A DNA stretch of 64,000 nucleotides, taken from assembly GCF_016124105.1 (NCBI RefSeq), contig NZ_JADGMQ010000007.1:1-64000 (forward strand), given 5' to 3'. The position numbers and the translations under genes were made by a program. Origin of the DNA: Aquamicrobium zhengzhouense (lineage in GTDB: Bacteria; Pseudomonadota; Alphaproteobacteria; Rhizobiales; Rhizobiaceae). Positions 9,088 through 18,644 of this stretch are shown piece by piece. The notes under the pieces are model-generated. The model was not told where the DNA came from. It was given only the letters and a program-made list of their open reading frames with translations, and did not search any database. The first letter of the stretch is position 1. The number at the start of each line of letters is the position of its first letter.

Positions 9088-9354
9088 ATGAAAATCGCCG
9101 CAATCGCATCGTCCGCTGCAATCTTCCTCGGTCTGGCAGCAGGGGCAGCATTTGCAGACAGCGCGAAGGCCGGGAACTGGCTCAACATCGGTGAACTCAA
9201 CAACCGCCTTGAAGCACAGGGCTACACCGTGCTGGAGGTCGAGCGTGACGACGGCCGCTATGAGGTGGAGCTTCTGGGCCAGGATGGCGTGCGCTATGAA
9301 GCCAAGGTCGATCGCACATCCGGCGAGATTCTTTCCCGCGAACGGGACGACTGA
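9088..9354 (+). CDS. PepSY-domain periplasmic protein
   Basis: An 88-residue exported protein with a signal peptide cut after AAGAAFA (about residue 23) and one PepSY domain, including GYTVLEVERDDGRYEVELL and RDDGRYEVELLGQDGVRYEA-type beta strands. GAAAGGA lies eight bases upstream of the ATG. It is a paralogue of the leftward PepSY protein and shares its regulatory region, so it is a likely target of the adjacent response regulator. A bidirectional-looking terminator follows the stop. Confidence 0.85.
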   Translation: MKIAAIASSAAIFLGLAAGAAFADSAKAGNWLNIGELNNRLEAQGYTVLEVERDDGRYEVELLGQDGVRYEAKVDRTSGEILSRERDD

Positions 9355-9382
9355 TTTCGCGAGTTACCCGATCCCACAAAGA

Positions 9383-9411
9383 AACGGCCCGGTGAAATTC
9401 ACCGGGCCGTT
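9383..9411 (-). terminator. Terminator between PepSY gene and CASDH gene
   Basis: AACGGCCCGGTG (9383-9394) and CACCGGGCCGTT (9400-9411) form a perfect 12-bp stem with a 5-base loop between two convergent genes. On the minus strand it is followed by TTTCTTTG, so it mainly ends the leftward polyamine operon. It may also block the rightward PepSY transcript. Confidence 0.8.
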
Positions 9412-9417
9412 CTGCAA

Positions 9418-10656
9418 TCAGAACTCGAGGGCGCGGTCGCCGTTCTCGTCCTTGATCCGGGTCGGAAGACCGATCTTGTTGAGAAGGCCGAGGAATGGCT
9501 GCGCCGGCAGCTCTTCGACGTTTGCCATCTTCTTCACATCCCACTCGCCCGTCGCGACCAGCATGGCTGCAGCCACGGCCGGTACGCCGGCGGTGTAGGA
9601 AATGCCCTGCGAGCCGACTTCTTCGTAGGCTTCCTTGTGGTCGGCCACGTTGTAGATGAAGACTTCGCGCTCCTTGCCATCCTTGGTGCCTTTGACGAAG
9701 TCACCGATGCAGGTCTTGCCGGTGTAGTTCGGTGCGAGCGAGCCCGGATCCGGGAGCACTGCCTTGACGACCTTGAGCGGCACCACTTCCACGCCTTCTG
9801 CGGTCTTCACCGGCTGCTCGGAAAGCAGGCCAAGGTTCTTCAGAACGGTGAAGACGTTGATGTAGTGGTCGCCAAAACCCATCCAGAAGCGGACGTTCGG
9901 AACGCCGAGGATCTGCGACAGCGAATGAACCTCGTCGTGGCCGGTCATGTAGGCTTTCTGCTTGCCGACGACAGGCAGGTCCCACTCCTTGCCGATCTCG
10001 AACATCTTGTTCGAGATCCACTCATTGTTCTGCCATGACCAGACCTGGCCGGTGAACTCGCGGAAGTTGATCTCCGGGTCGAAATTGGTCGCAAAGTAGC
10101 GGCCGTGGTTGCCAGCATTGATATCGACGATGTCGATGGAATCGATCTTGTCGAAATACTCGTCATAGGCGAGCTTGGCATAGGCATTGACGACGCCGGG
10201 GTCGAAGCCCGCACCGAGGATCACGGTCGCGCCAGCCTTCTCGGCCTCTTCGCGGCGCTTCCACTCGTAGTTCGCGTACCATGGCGGCGTCTCGCAGATC
10301 TTCATCGGATCTTCGTGGATCGCGGTGTCGATGTAGGCTGCGCCGGTTTCGATGCAAGCCGACATGACCGACATGTTCAGGAATGCAGAACCGACATTGA
10401 TGACGATCTGAGCGCCGGTCTTTTCGATCAGCGCCTTTGTCGCGTCCACATCCATCGCGTCGAGCGCATGGGCTTCCAGCTTGCCGTCAGTCTTCAGAGC
10501 GTTTTTCTCTTTGACGGAAGCGATGATGGCCTCGCACTTGGCCAGCGTGCGCGAAGCGATATGGATATCGCCAAGCACATCGTTGTTTTGCGCACATTTA
10601 TGCGCGACGACCTGCGCCACGCCTCCGGCGCCGATGATGAGGACGTTCTTTTTCAT
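9418..10656 (-). CDS. Carboxyspermidine (carboxynorspermidine) dehydrogenase
   Basis: A 412-residue saccharopine-dehydrogenase-like enzyme that condenses aspartate semialdehyde with putrescine or diaminopropane and reduces the imine with NADPH. The N-terminus has the Rossmann motif LIIGAGGVAQVVAHKCA. The conserved ILGAGFDPGVVNAY, AGNHGRYFATNFDPEIN and TGHDEVHSLSQ segments mark the CASDH/CANSDH subfamily. The gene follows the matching decarboxylase by 45 bases. The start MKKNVL is preferred by analogy to the family; an in-frame ATG six codons upstream at 10674 is also possible. Confidence 0.9.
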   Translation of the reverse strand: MKKNVLIIGAGGVAQVVAHKCAQNNDVLGDIHIASRTLAKCEAIIASVKEKNALKTDGKLEAHALDAMDVDATKALIEKTGAQIVINVGSAFLNMSVMSACIETGAAYIDTAIHEDPMKICETPPWYANYEWKRREEAEKAGATVILGAGFDPGVVNAYAKLAYDEYFDKIDSIDIVDINAGNHGRYFATNFDPEINFREFTGQVWSWQNNEWISNKMFEIGKEWDLPVVGKQKAYMTGHDEVHSLSQILGVPNVRFWMGFGDHYINVFTVLKNLGLLSEQPVKTAEGVEVVPLKVVKAVLPDPGSLAPNYTGKTCIGDFVKGTKDGKEREVFIYNVADHKEAYEEVGSQGISYTAGVPAVAAAMLVATGEWDVKKMANVEELPAQPFLGLLNKIGLPTRIKDENGDRALEF

Positions 10657-10701
10657 TCCGTGGGTAGTCTCCATGCAAGAGGGGGAGGGGATAGGTAACT
10701 C

Positions 10702-11814
10702 TCAGGAGAGGCTCGACTCGTAATCGTCGTAGCCAAATTCACGAACGGTGCGGATCGATCCGTCCAGCTCGCGAATAGCGATTGCGGGCATTGCCACGCC
10801 ATTGAACCAGTTCTTCTTGACCATCGTGTAACCGGCCGCATCCTGAACGGAGATGCGGTCGCCCACCTTCAGCGGCTGCGGGAAGCGGAAGGTGCCGAAG
10901 ACGTCGCCGGCAAGGCACGACTTGCCGCAGACCATGATTTCGTGATCGCCCTGATCCGGCTCGATCTTCGCGTCTTCGCGGTAGATCAGAAGGTCGAGCA
11001 TATGCGCCTCGATCGATGAATCGACCACGGCCAGATGCTTGCCGTTGAAGAGCGTGTCGAGGACCGTCACTTCCAGTGTGGTCGACTTGGTGATCGAGGC
11101 TTCGCCCGGTTCCAGATAGACCTGTACGTCGAACTTGTTCGAAAACGCCTTGAGGCGGGCGCAGAACTCGTCGATCGGATAGTCGTCGCCGGTGAAATGG
11201 ATGCCGCCGCCAAGGCTGACCCACTCGGCGCGCTTGAGCAATTCGCCGAACCGCTCCTCGATCTGCGCAAGCATGCGATCAAACAGGCCGAAGTCGCTGT
11301 TTTCGCAATTGTTATGGATCATGAAGCCCGTGATCTTGTCCATCACCGGCAGAACTTTCTCCTGATCCCACTCACCAAGACGCGAGAAGGGGCGCGCCGG
11401 GTCGGCAAGGTCGAACGAAGATGAGGATATCCCAGGGTTCAGGCGCAGGCCGCGAACGATACCCGACGCATTGCCGGAAAAGCGCTCAAGCTGCTGGATC
11501 GAGTTGAAGATGATCTTGTCGGCATAGGAAACCGCCTCATCGATCTCGTGGTCGGCCCATGCCACTGAATAAGCATGCGTCTCGCCGCCAAAGCGCTGCC
11601 GGCCAAGCCGAACCTCGTTGAGCGAGGATGAGGTGGTTCCGTCCATATGCTCGCGCATCAGGTCGAACACGGACCAGGTTGCAAAGCACTTCAGCGCCAG
11701 CAAGGCCTTTGCGCCGGACTGTTCGCGGACGCGATCAATCTTCTGCATGTTGGCCAGAAGTCTGGACTTGTCGATCAGATAATAGGGCGTGCGCGGTTCG
11801 CGTGTGGCGGACAT
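10702..11814 (-). CDS. nspC: Carboxyspermidine (carboxynorspermidine) decarboxylase
   Basis: A 370-residue fold-III PLP decarboxylase that releases CO2 from carboxyspermidine or carboxynorspermidine to give spermidine or norspermidine. The PLP lysine is K42 in LLALKCFATW and the catalytic cysteine lies in CGKSCLAGDVFG. DGTTSSSLNEVRLG and WVSLGGGIHFTG are also typical of CANSDC. The ATG at 11814 has AGG seven bases upstream; the open frame back to 11943 crosses the leader hairpin and is unlikely to be translated. In alphaproteobacteria this gene pair usually makes spermidine, so that product is inferred. Confidence 0.92.
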   Translation of the reverse strand: MSATREPRTPYYLIDKSRLLANMQKIDRVREQSGAKALLALKCFATWSVFDLMREHMDGTTSSSLNEVRLGRQRFGGETHAYSVAWADHEIDEAVSYADKIIFNSIQQLERFSGNASGIVRGLRLNPGISSSSFDLADPARPFSRLGEWDQEKVLPVMDKITGFMIHNNCENSDFGLFDRMLAQIEERFGELLKRAEWVSLGGGIHFTGDDYPIDEFCARLKAFSNKFDVQVYLEPGEASITKSTTLEVTVLDTLFNGKHLAVVDSSIEAHMLDLLIYREDAKIEPDQGDHEIMVCGKSCLAGDVFGTFRFPQPLKVGDRISVQDAAGYTMVKKNWFNGVAMPAIAIRELDGSIRTVREFGYDDYESSLS

Positions 11815-11858
11815 GAGTAACCTGCTGGTTTTTGCGCGGCAGTAGCCGAAGGGCGGAG

Positions 11859-11895
11859 AAAAAAGGGGCGTCAGGCGGTTCGTTCCACCGCTGAC
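11859..11895 (-). terminator. Leader terminator/attenuator before nspC
   Basis: On the minus strand, 45 bases before the nspC ATG, GTCAG-CGGT pairs with ACCG-C-CTGAC around a 7-base loop (11870-11895, one bulged base). It is followed by GCCCC and six T residues (11864-11859). A factor-independent stop inside the 5' leader, rather than after a gene, suggests attenuation. Just upstream an alternative hairpin, CAACC with GGTTG around 11919-11936, uses a GGGG run that could otherwise pair with the CCCC before the T tract. Confidence 0.5.
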
Positions 11896-12233
11896 ATGGT
11901 GCGAAATGCGGGAAAGCCAACCCCTCAGGAGGTTGACCTGCATCGTCTATGCCGAAGTAAGGAGCGCTTTCGCGCTGTTACCTCTTGGACGGTAAGTTGA
12001 TTTTTGCGGAAAAGACGCGCGCAAAGGCAGCGTTATACCGGCATCGGTATCACGGAGACTGGCATCGCACGCTCGACGGAGCGGCATGCTCATAGGTTCT
12101 TCCGTTTGGGTGGCTTCCAGAACGACTGGACCCATCCCCAATTGGAAGAGGGCGTCGCACATCATGGCGTCCTCTCCAACCAGTAGATGAAGGTGCATCA
12201 TCAGCAGGCGCGCCTTATAGCACCATCGAAGCA
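11896..12233. other. Intergenic stretch upstream of nspC leader
   Basis: No convincing gene is visible. A minus-strand frame at 11947-12201 (84 codons) has no recognisable domain or good ribosome-binding site. The segment probably carries the nspC promoter and a long 5' leader. Leader elements are known before alphaproteobacterial polyamine genes, but I could not match one here. Confidence 0.4.
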
Positions 12234-12256
12234 GCGATCAATGTTTTCTTGATCGC
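12234..12256 (-). terminator. Hairpin downstream of the Nudix gene
   Basis: GCGATCAA (12234-12241) and TTGATCGC (12249-12256) make a perfect 8-bp stem with a 7-base loop, 25 bases past the Nudix stop. No T tract follows on the minus strand, so it may be a processing or weak termination hairpin. Confidence 0.4.
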
Positions 12257-12281
12257 CACACCGAAATGTCATCGTCATTCG

Positions 12282-12794
12282 TCAGGATACCGGCAGGATC
12301 CGTTCCCTTGGATGTTTCGTCAGGCGCTCGGGATCATCGACCAGAGCTTCAAAATATTCAGCAAGTTCCGGCTCGGAAACCATTTTTGCCGCTTCACTGA
12401 CGTTGAACCAGCGGCGCTTGCGTTTGCCGGCATCCTTCCAATGGGTCAGGGTTCCGCGAACCTGGAATCCGAACAGGGAAACGAGGCATGGCAGATCCGA
12501 ACCGTCCTTCAGTTCCTTGAAATATCGGTACTCGGTCAGGATCTGCGGGCCGATATCCCCGATGACGCCAGCTTCCTCGAATGCTTCGATGGCGGCTGAC
12601 ATGAACGGCGCCTGGCCCTTTTCAGGCCAGCCCTTCGGGACGATCCAGCGCCTGCTGGTCATCGAGGTGATGAGCAGGATCTGCAGATGCCCTTCATTGG
12701 AAATGCGCCAGGGAAGCACGCCATACTGGCGCGCGACCTCGCCGGAGACCGGTTCACGATCCCAATCCTCAGCCAGATTGCTAAAGTGAGTCAT
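12282..12794 (-). CDS. Nudix hydrolase
   Basis: A 170-residue Nudix-fold pyrophosphatase similar to the diphosphoinositol/diadenosine polyphosphate subgroup, with the entry WIVPKGWPEKGQ. The Nudix box is G-x5-Q-x7-I-E-A-F-E-E-A-G-V: the final metal-binding IEAFEEAGV is present, but the usual Arg before the first Glu is Ile and the upstream Glu is Gln. The three catalytic glutamates are still available. AAGGAG lies eight bases before the ATG. Substrate is unknown and the gene looks monocistronic. Confidence 0.85.
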   Translation of the reverse strand: MTHFSNLAEDWDREPVSGEVARQYGVLPWRISNEGHLQILLITSMTSRRWIVPKGWPEKGQAPFMSAAIEAFEEAGVIGDIGPQILTEYRYFKELKDGSDLPCLVSLFGFQVRGTLTHWKDAGKRKRRWFNVSEAAKMVSEPELAEYFEALVDDPERLTKHPRERILPVS

Positions 12795-13251
12795 CGCTGT
12801 TCTCCTTCGCCATCGCGGGAAGGGACAACGCCCGGCAGCTTACACCAGGGGCAACGCGCAGCCGCCCTGGGCAGGGTTCGATTGCAAGAAGGACACACCG
12901 CACGATGGCGATGAAAATACATGGGCACGCTCCAATCTTCGGATGCCGAGAAGCATCGCATTGTTGAACCGCATTTTTATGAAGCTGTGCCCGGAGCGTT
13001 CGGACTATGTGCGGCGTTCAGGTTCGGAAACGACGCCCCGGGCTGAAGAACGTGCTTCGCCTGCGAGCCTCGAGATCCTGATGAACGTTTTCATGCACAT
13101 GTCTCTAATGTGGAGATTTTTTCCGCACTTTCAAGGGGTTAAACAGGCCTGTTGATTGCGACCTTTGGCGCTCGCTGCCACAGCCGACAATCGTTAGAAA
13201 TCTGCATTCGCTGCCGTTATGGTGCCCCGTTCTTTTGATTCCGTGTGAGTT
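12795..13251. other. Intergenic region between Nudix gene and tex
   Basis: A 457-base divergent region. Short frames, such as 12943-13155 on the plus strand, lack recognisable domains and usable ribosome-binding sites. I see no tRNA fold, strong hairpin or repeat. It should hold the promoters of the leftward Nudix gene and rightward tex. Confidence 0.4.
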
Positions 13252-15579
13252 ATGGCTACAGACATCAAACAGCTCGCCGCCCGCATCTCGCAAGAGATCG
13301 GGTCCCGTCCTCAACAGGCTGAGGCCGCAATCGGGCTGCTGGATGAAGGCGCAACGGTTCCCTTCATCGCGCGCTACCGCAAGGAAGTCACCGGCGGTCT
13401 CGATGATACCCAGCTGCGGCTTCTGTCCGAACGGCTGATCTATCTTCGTGAACTGGAAGCTCGCCGCACCACCATCGTCAATTCGATCCGCGAACAGGGA
13501 AAGCTGACCCCCGAACTGGAAGCGACGATTGCCGCCGCTGAGACCAAGGCTGACCTTGAGGACATCTACCTTCCCTATAAACCGAAGCGGCGCACCAAGG
13601 CGCAGATCGCCATTGAGCGCGGACTTCTGCCGCTGGCTGAAGCAATCCTCGCTGATCGCGCATCCCTGCCTGGCGAGCTTGCGGCCGCTTACGTCACGGA
13701 TGAAGTTGCCGACATCAAGAGCGCCCTTGAAGGCGCACGCGATATTATCGCCGAGCGCATTTCGGAAAATGCGGAGCTGATAGGCAAGCTTCGCAACTAT
13801 ATGAAGGAACACGCTTATCTTCGCTCGCGCGTCATTGACGGCAAGCAGGAGGCGGGCGCCAAGTTCTCCGATTATTTCGATCATGTCGAGCGCTGGGCAA
13901 ACGTGCCGAGCCATCGTGCCCTGGCAATGCTACGCGGGCGCAACGAAGACATTCTGGCGTTGGACATCGAGATCGACGCCGCTGATATCGGTCCAATCAA
14001 GCCCGTTGTTCGCCTGATTGCCGACGCTTACCAGATCGGATCTTCGCTGCCCGGCGATGCCTGGCTTCTGGAGGTCGCGGGCTGGACCTGGCGCGTCAAG
14101 CTTTCGCTTTCTCTCTCCCTCGACCTCATGCGCGACATGAGAGAGCGGGCGGATGAGGAAGCGATCAACGTCTTTGCCCGCAATTTGAAGGATCTGCTCC
14201 TCGCGGCACCCGCAGGTTCGCGGCCCACCATGGGGCTTGATCCCGGCATCCGCACGGGCGTCAAGGTCGCGGTGGTCGACGGCACCGGCAAAGTGCTTGC
14301 GACGACGACGGTCTACCCGTTCCCGCCAAGAAATGATCTTCGCGGAACCCAGGCGGAGCTTGCTTCGCTGATCAGGAAGCACGACGTCGAATTGATCGCG
14401 ATTGGCAACGGCACTGGCAGCCGCGAGACGGAAAAGCTTGTCGCCGACATGCTTTCGGACATGCCTGCACCCAAGCCTTTGAAGGTCATCGTCTCCGAGG
14501 CTGGCGCATCAGTCTATTCGGCGTCGGAAACGGCGGCTGCGGAATTCCCTGACCTCGACGTGTCGCTCCGCGGTGCCGTCTCGATCGCGCGCCGTCTGCA
14601 GGACCCACTGGCGGAACTCGTCAAGATCGAACCGAAGTCGATCGGTGTTGGCCAGTACCAGCACGATGTCGACCAGTATCGACTGGCGCGCTCGCTCGAT
14701 GCGGTGGTTGAAGATGCGGTGAACGCGGTTGGAGTTGATCTCAACACCGCCTCCGCGTCGCTTCTGGCGCGCGTTTCGGGACTCGGCGCGTCGCTTGCCG
14801 AGGCCATCGTGGCACACCGCAACGCGAACGGTCCTTTCAAGAGCCGCAAGGAGTTGCTCAAGGTGACACGGCTTGGCCAGAGGACCTTTGAGCAAAGCGC
14901 GGGCTTCCTGCGCATTCGTGATGGCGATGAGCCGCTCGATGCTTCGGCAGTTCACCCGGAAGCCTATGGCGTTGCTCGCAAGATCGTCAGCGCATGTGGC
15001 CGCGATGTCCGGGCGCTGATGAACGATCCCGCCGCGATCAAGGCGCTAGACCCTCGAATCTTCGTCGATGACCGTTTCGGTCTGCCGACGGTGAAGGACA
15101 TCATTTCGGAGCTTGAAAAGCCGGGCCGCGACCCGCGCCCTGCGTTCAAGACCGCAACCTTCGCCGACGGTATTGACGACATCAAGGATCTGAAGCCTGG
15201 AATGGTGCTTGAAGGGACGGTCACCAACGTCGCAGCCTTCGGCGCATTCGTTGATGTCGGCGTCCATCAGGACGGCCTCGTCCACGTCTCCCAGCTGGCG
15301 GACCGCTTCATCAAGGATCCGCATGAAGTCGTGAAGGCAGGCGATGTCGTCAAGGTCACCGTCACCGAGGTCGATATCAAGCGCAAACGCATCGGCCTTA
15401 CGATGCGAAAGGATGGCGGTGCAGGCACGCCTGCGCGATCAAATGACCGTGGACCGGCTAATTCGCGCCAGAACTTCTCGTCTCAGGGCAAGGGGGGCAA
15501 AGGCAGCCGAGACCGTGACAGCGGAGGAAGCCAGGGCGCGCTTGGTGCGGCTCTCGCTGCCGCGTTGAAGAAGAAGTAG
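13252..15579 (+). CDS. tex: Tex/YhgF-family RNA-binding protein
   Basis: A 775-residue nucleic-acid-binding protein of the normal Tex length, linked in other bacteria to transcription accuracy and stress tolerance. Domains in order: N-terminal Tex helical region (1-190), YqgF/RNase H-like core starting at [19 protein letters not shown] near residue 328, helix-hairpin-helix repeats around 500-560 ([20 protein letters not shown]), and an S1 domain from about 649 ([21 protein letters not shown]). A Gly/Ser/Arg-rich tail of about 50 residues ends in [10 protein letters not shown]. It is a single gene followed by a hairpin. Confidence 0.95.
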   Translation: MATDIKQLAARISQEIGSRPQQAEAAIGLLDEGATVPFIARYRKEVTGGLDDTQLRLLSERLIYLRELEARRTTIVNSIREQGKLTPELEATIAAAETKADLEDIYLPYKPKRRTKAQIAIERGLLPLAEAILADRASLPGELAAAYVTDEVADIKSALEGARDIIAERISENAELIGKLRNYMKEHAYLRSRVIDGKQEAGAKFSDYFDHVERWANVPSHRALAMLRGRNEDILALDIEIDAADIGPIKPVVRLIADAYQIGSSLPGDAWLLEVAGWTWRVKLSLSLSLDLMRDMRERADEEAINVFARNLKDLLLAAPAGSRPTMGLDPGIRTGVKVAVVDGTGKVLATTTVYPFPPRNDLRGTQAELASLIRKHDVELIAIGNGTGSRETEKLVADMLSDMPAPKPLKVIVSEAGASVYSASETAAAEFPDLDVSLRGAVSIARRLQDPLAELVKIEPKSIGVGQYQHDVDQYRLARSLDAVVEDAVNAVGVDLNTASASLLARVSGLGASLAEAIVAHRNANGPFKSRKELLKVTRLGQRTFEQSAGFLRIRDGDEPLDASAVHPEAYGVARKIVSACGRDVRALMNDPAAIKALDPRIFVDDRFGLPTVKDIISELEKPGRDPRPAFKTATFADGIDDIKDLKPGMVLEGTVTNVAAFGAFVDVGVHQDGLVHVSQLADRFIKDPHEVVKAGDVVKVTVTEVDIKRKRIGLTMRKDGGAGTPARSNDRGPANSRQNFSSQGKGGKGSRDRDSGGSQGALGAALAAALKKK

Positions 15580-15586
15580 CGTATTC

Positions 15587-15613
15587 GATGGGCGATCCTC
15601 TGGGTCGCCCATC
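15587..15613 (+). terminator. Hairpin after tex
   Basis: GATGGGCGA (15587-15595) pairs with TCGCCCATC (15605-15613) across a 9-base loop, eight bases after the tex stop and between convergent genes. There is no clear T tract, so termination strength is uncertain. Confidence 0.5.
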
Positions 15614-15630
15614 ATGCCTGATGACCGACA

Positions 15631-15822
15631 TCACTTGTCTTTTGAGACGTGCTCCGGCTTGCCCTTGCGTTTGGTCGAGGCGAATTCGTCGAGCTGCTTT
15701 TCGCTCATCGACTCGTACATTTCGCGTGATGCGCCCTTGAGGTCGCTCTTTTTGGCGTCGCCACGTTTGGCCGCGAGGGCGGCACCTTCCGCCTTCTGCT
15801 GTGCCTTGGATTTTGCAGGCAT
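15631..15822 (-). CDS. DUF3008-family small basic protein
   Basis: A 63-residue lysine-rich protein. It starts MPAKSKAQQKAEGAALAAKR and has the MSEKQLDEFASTKRKGKPEHV tail region, which is the DUF3008 pattern of short cytoplasmic proteins with unknown function. AGGAGAAG ends five bases before the ATG, a strong site. It lies alone between tex and the Fbp-type ABC operon. Similar proteins are often stress- or stationary-phase associated, but nothing here shows its role. Confidence 0.8.
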   Translation of the reverse strand: MPAKSKAQQKAEGAALAAKRGDAKKSDLKGASREMYESMSEKQLDEFASTKRKGKPEHVSKDK

Positions 15823-15888
15823 CGGACTTCTCCTCTTTCAGCCGCAACCACCGAACGCGGAAAGAGGAGAAATGTTCGGACTGCCGCT

Positions 15889-16953
15889 TTACGGAAGGAC
15901 GTGAAGCGAGGCTTGTGAGGGCGAAACGAATATGCGCGAGCCGCGCTCGTGCAGGCCGACCTCGCCGGGGTTGGAGACATCGACGAGCCATTCGCCAATG
16001 CCATCCACCTCAAGCAGATATTCCGCCACATTGCCGAGGAACATCGCTCGCTTGACGGTCGCGGCGAACACACCGCTATCCGCAGACAAGGCTACGGCCT
16101 CAGGGCGCAATACGAGTTCGACATCAGAGCCGTTCGGCTGATCGGTCGGGTGGGCGAGCGAGAATTTCTGCCCCGCAATCTCGACGCCGCCATCGACCAC
16201 CTTGCCGGGAACGAAATTTGCCTTGCCGATGAAATCTGCAACGAACCGGGTTGCGGGCCGAGCATAGACTTCCCACGGCGCGCCGACCTGCTCAACGACG
16301 CCACCGTTCATCACGACGATGCGGTCGGAGATGCTCATGGCCTCGATCTGATCGTGGGTCACGTAAAGCGCAGTGATGCCGAGACGCTGCTGCAATTCGC
16401 GGATCTCGACGCGCATTGTCTCGCGCAGCTTGGCGTCGAGGTTCGAAAGCGGCTCGTCGAACAGAAGCACCTTCGGCTCCATGACGATTGCGCGGGCAAG
16501 CGCGACGCGCTGCTGCTGGCCGCCCGAAAGCTGGTTCGGCGAGCGGTTCTGCATCGCGGTCAGCCCGGTGATTTCCAGAATGCGATCCGCCTTCGCCTTA
16601 AGGTCGGCTGCCGGCAGCGACTTCAAGCGCAGCCCGAAGACGACGTTTTCGTAGACGGAAAGGTGCGGGAAAATGGCGTAGGACTGGAACACCATCGCAG
16701 CATCACGCCGGTTCGGCGCTACATCGTTCATCCGGCGATCGCCGAACATGATGTCGCCCGAGGTCGGTTCTTCAAAGCCTGCGATCATGCGCAGCAACGT
16801 GGTCTTGCCGCAGCCCGATGGCCCAAGCAGCGTTACCAGCTGACCCGGTTCCACCGTCAGATTGACGTCGCGCACCGCATGGACGGTCCGGTCCGGTGAA
16901 TCAGGGCTTGAGAACTGCTTGTTCAATCCCCGGATGACGACAGCCTCAGCCAT
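15889..16953 (-). CDS. ABC transporter ATP-binding protein (Fbp/Pot type)
   Basis: A 354-residue ATPase that powers the importer encoded just upstream. Walker A is GPSGCGKTT, the signature [14 protein letters not shown], Walker [14 protein letters not shown], and the switch His follows in [14 protein letters not shown]-terminal TOBE domain starts near residue 245. The ATG overlaps the permease stop by one base (TGATG), so translation is coupled. It closes the order binding protein, permease, ATPase on the minus strand. Confidence 0.92.
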   Translation of the reverse strand: MAEAVVIRGLNKQFSSPDSPDRTVHAVRDVNLTVEPGQLVTLLGPSGCGKTTLLRMIAGFEEPTSGDIMFGDRRMNDVAPNRRDAAMVFQSYAIFPHLSVYENVVFGLRLKSLPAADLKAKADRILEITGLTAMQNRSPNQLSGGQQQRVALARAIVMEPKVLLFDEPLSNLDAKLRETMRVEIRELQQRLGITALYVTHDQIEAMSISDRIVVMNGGVVEQVGAPWEVYARPATRFVADFIGKANFVPGKVVDGGVEIAGQKFSLAHPTDQPNGSDVELVLRPEAVALSADSGVFAATVKRAMFLGNVAEYLLEVDGIGEWLVDVSNPGEVGLHERGSRIFVSPSQASLHVLP

Positions 16954-18632
16954 CAGAACCTCACCATGTTTGTATGTCGCGTCATTCGATTGACGAAGGC
17001 GTTGATGACGCCGATTGCCACGAGGACGATCAGGATCACGAGGATCGAATATGCGGCGGCCACACCAAGACGTCCCGATCCGACCTGGTTCAGAATCTGC
17101 ACCGTCATCAGGTTCCAGTTGGCCGAGACGAGGAAGATCGCTGCGCTGATTGCGGTCATTGCCCGCACAAACGCGTAGACGAGGCCGGAGAAGAACGCAG
17201 GTGCAATAAGCGGCAGCGTCACCTTCCGGAACGTCGTCAGCGAGCTTGCACCAAGATTTTGCGCCGCTTCCTCAATCGAGGGATCGATCTGTCGCAGCAC
17301 CGCGATGCCCGACTGGATGCCAACCGGGACATAGCGGAAGACGAAGCAGAGGACGAGGATCGTCAGCGTGCCCGTCAGGACGATTGGGTAATCGTTGAAG
17401 GCGAGAATGTAGCCGATACCGACGACCGTACCCGGCACCGCGTAAGACAGGATCGAGCCGAACTCCATCGCGCTTTTGCCCGGGAATGTCTTGCGCACCA
17501 CCAGATACGCGATGAGCATGCCGAGAATGCCGCTGATCGGGGTGGTGATGATCGCGATGATCAGCGTGTCGATGACCGTCTTGAAGCCGACATTGAAGAC
17601 ATAGGCGAAGTGCGCCAGCGTCGGCGTATAGTCGAAGCCCCAGACTTGGGTGAATGCGCCGACGATGATGACAGCGTAGAACATCACGACGATCAGGGCG
17701 AAAAGCAGCACAAAGGCATAGAGCAGCCATTTGACCGGATCGCTGACGATCTTCGAGGTCGAAGCGGTCGGTTTGCCGGTGACGGTCACATATTGGCGCT
17801 TGGCCAGCCAGTAGCGTTGGATCGCAAATGCGGTGATCGAGGGGATGATCAGGATGACCGCGAGCATCGCGCCGCGCGGAAGATTGAACGAGCCTGTGAT
17901 TTCCAGATAGGCCTGCGGCGCAAGCATCGGGAATGCAGCGCCTGCAAGGACAAGCGGGTTGCCGAAATCGGCGAGCGACTCGATGAAGACGATAAGGAAA
18001 GCGCTGGCAATGCCGGGCAGGGTGAGCGGGAAGGTCACCTTCCAGAACGTCTGCCACCTTGTCGCGCCAATATTGAGCGCCGCGTCCTCAAGCGTCGGAG
18101 AGATTGAAGCAAGGACACCGCGCAGGGAAAGGTAGGCGATTGGCGCGAAGGTAAAGACCTGCGACCACACTACGCCATGGAAGCCGTAAATGCTGAAATC
18201 CTGCAGGCCCAGCATCTGCTTGGTGATCAGCCCGTTGAAGCCGAACAGGAAAAGGATCGACACCGCAGAGACAAAGGGCGGGGAGATGATCGGCAGGATC
18301 GTGATTAGATGCAGCAGTTTCTTGAACGGCACGTCGAGCCGCGTCAGGACGAATGCCGCAATATAGCCGATCACGACGCCGAGAAATCCGACCATCGCGC
18401 CAACGGACAAGCTGTTGGCCAGAGCGTTCTTGTAAAGGCGGCGCTCCGCCAGCAATCCGTAATGGTCCAGTGTCCACTGGCCGCGGTCCTGGAAGCTGGT
18501 GATGAACACCATCGCCAGCGGATAGACGACGAACACGAGGATTGCTGCGAAGATGACCCCGACCAGCGCGAGAAGAATAGGATCCCGCGCCAGAATCCGG
18601 AGCTGCGACCTGGCGTTCGTCAGCACGATCAA
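16953..18632 (-). CDS. ABC transporter permease, two fused domains (Fbp type)
   Basis: A 559-residue inner-membrane protein with about 12 transmembrane segments arranged as two homologous permease halves. Each half carries an EAA loop: LEDAALNIGATRWQTFWKVT in the first, and IEEAAQNLGASSLTTFRKVT in the second. This one-chain arrangement is typical of FbpB-type importers. The start is TTG at 18632, with AAGGCGAG just upstream; a GTG two codons in is possible. It sits between the binding protein (12 bases away) and the ATPase (one-base overlap). Confidence 0.9.
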   Translation of the reverse strand: MIVLTNARSQLRILARDPILLALVGVIFAAILVFVVYPLAMVFITSFQDRGQWTLDHYGLLAERRLYKNALANSLSVGAMVGFLGVVIGYIAAFVLTRLDVPFKKLLHLITILPIISPPFVSAVSILFLFGFNGLITKQMLGLQDFSIYGFHGVVWSQVFTFAPIAYLSLRGVLASISPTLEDAALNIGATRWQTFWKVTFPLTLPGIASAFLIVFIESLADFGNPLVLAGAAFPMLAPQAYLEITGSFNLPRGAMLAVILIIPSITAFAIQRYWLAKRQYVTVTGKPTASTSKIVSDPVKWLLYAFVLLFALIVVMFYAVIIVGAFTQVWGFDYTPTLAHFAYVFNVGFKTVIDTLIIAIITTPISGILGMLIAYLVVRKTFPGKSAMEFGSILSYAVPGTVVGIGYILAFNDYPIVLTGTLTILVLCFVFRYVPVGIQSGIAVLRQIDPSIEEAAQNLGASSLTTFRKVTLPLIAPAFFSGLVYAFVRAMTAISAAIFLVSANWNLMTVQILNQVGSGRLGVAAAYSILVILIVLVAIGVINAFVNRMTRHTNMVRF

Positions 18633-18644
18633 TACTCGCCTTGT

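Noticed and set aside
11947-12201. 84-codon minus-strand frame in the nspC leader region
   Set aside because: No recognisable domain or convincing ribosome-binding site. A leader peptide cannot be excluded, but I cannot support a gene.
12943-13155. 70-codon frame before tex
   Set aside because: No domain, no ribosome-binding site, and in the expected promoter region.
13105-13914. 269-codon minus-strand frame
   Set aside because: Overlaps the tex start in antisense and has no homology signal that I recognise.
16974-18107. 377-codon plus-strand frame
   Set aside because: Antisense to the first fused permease, with the same shadow composition.
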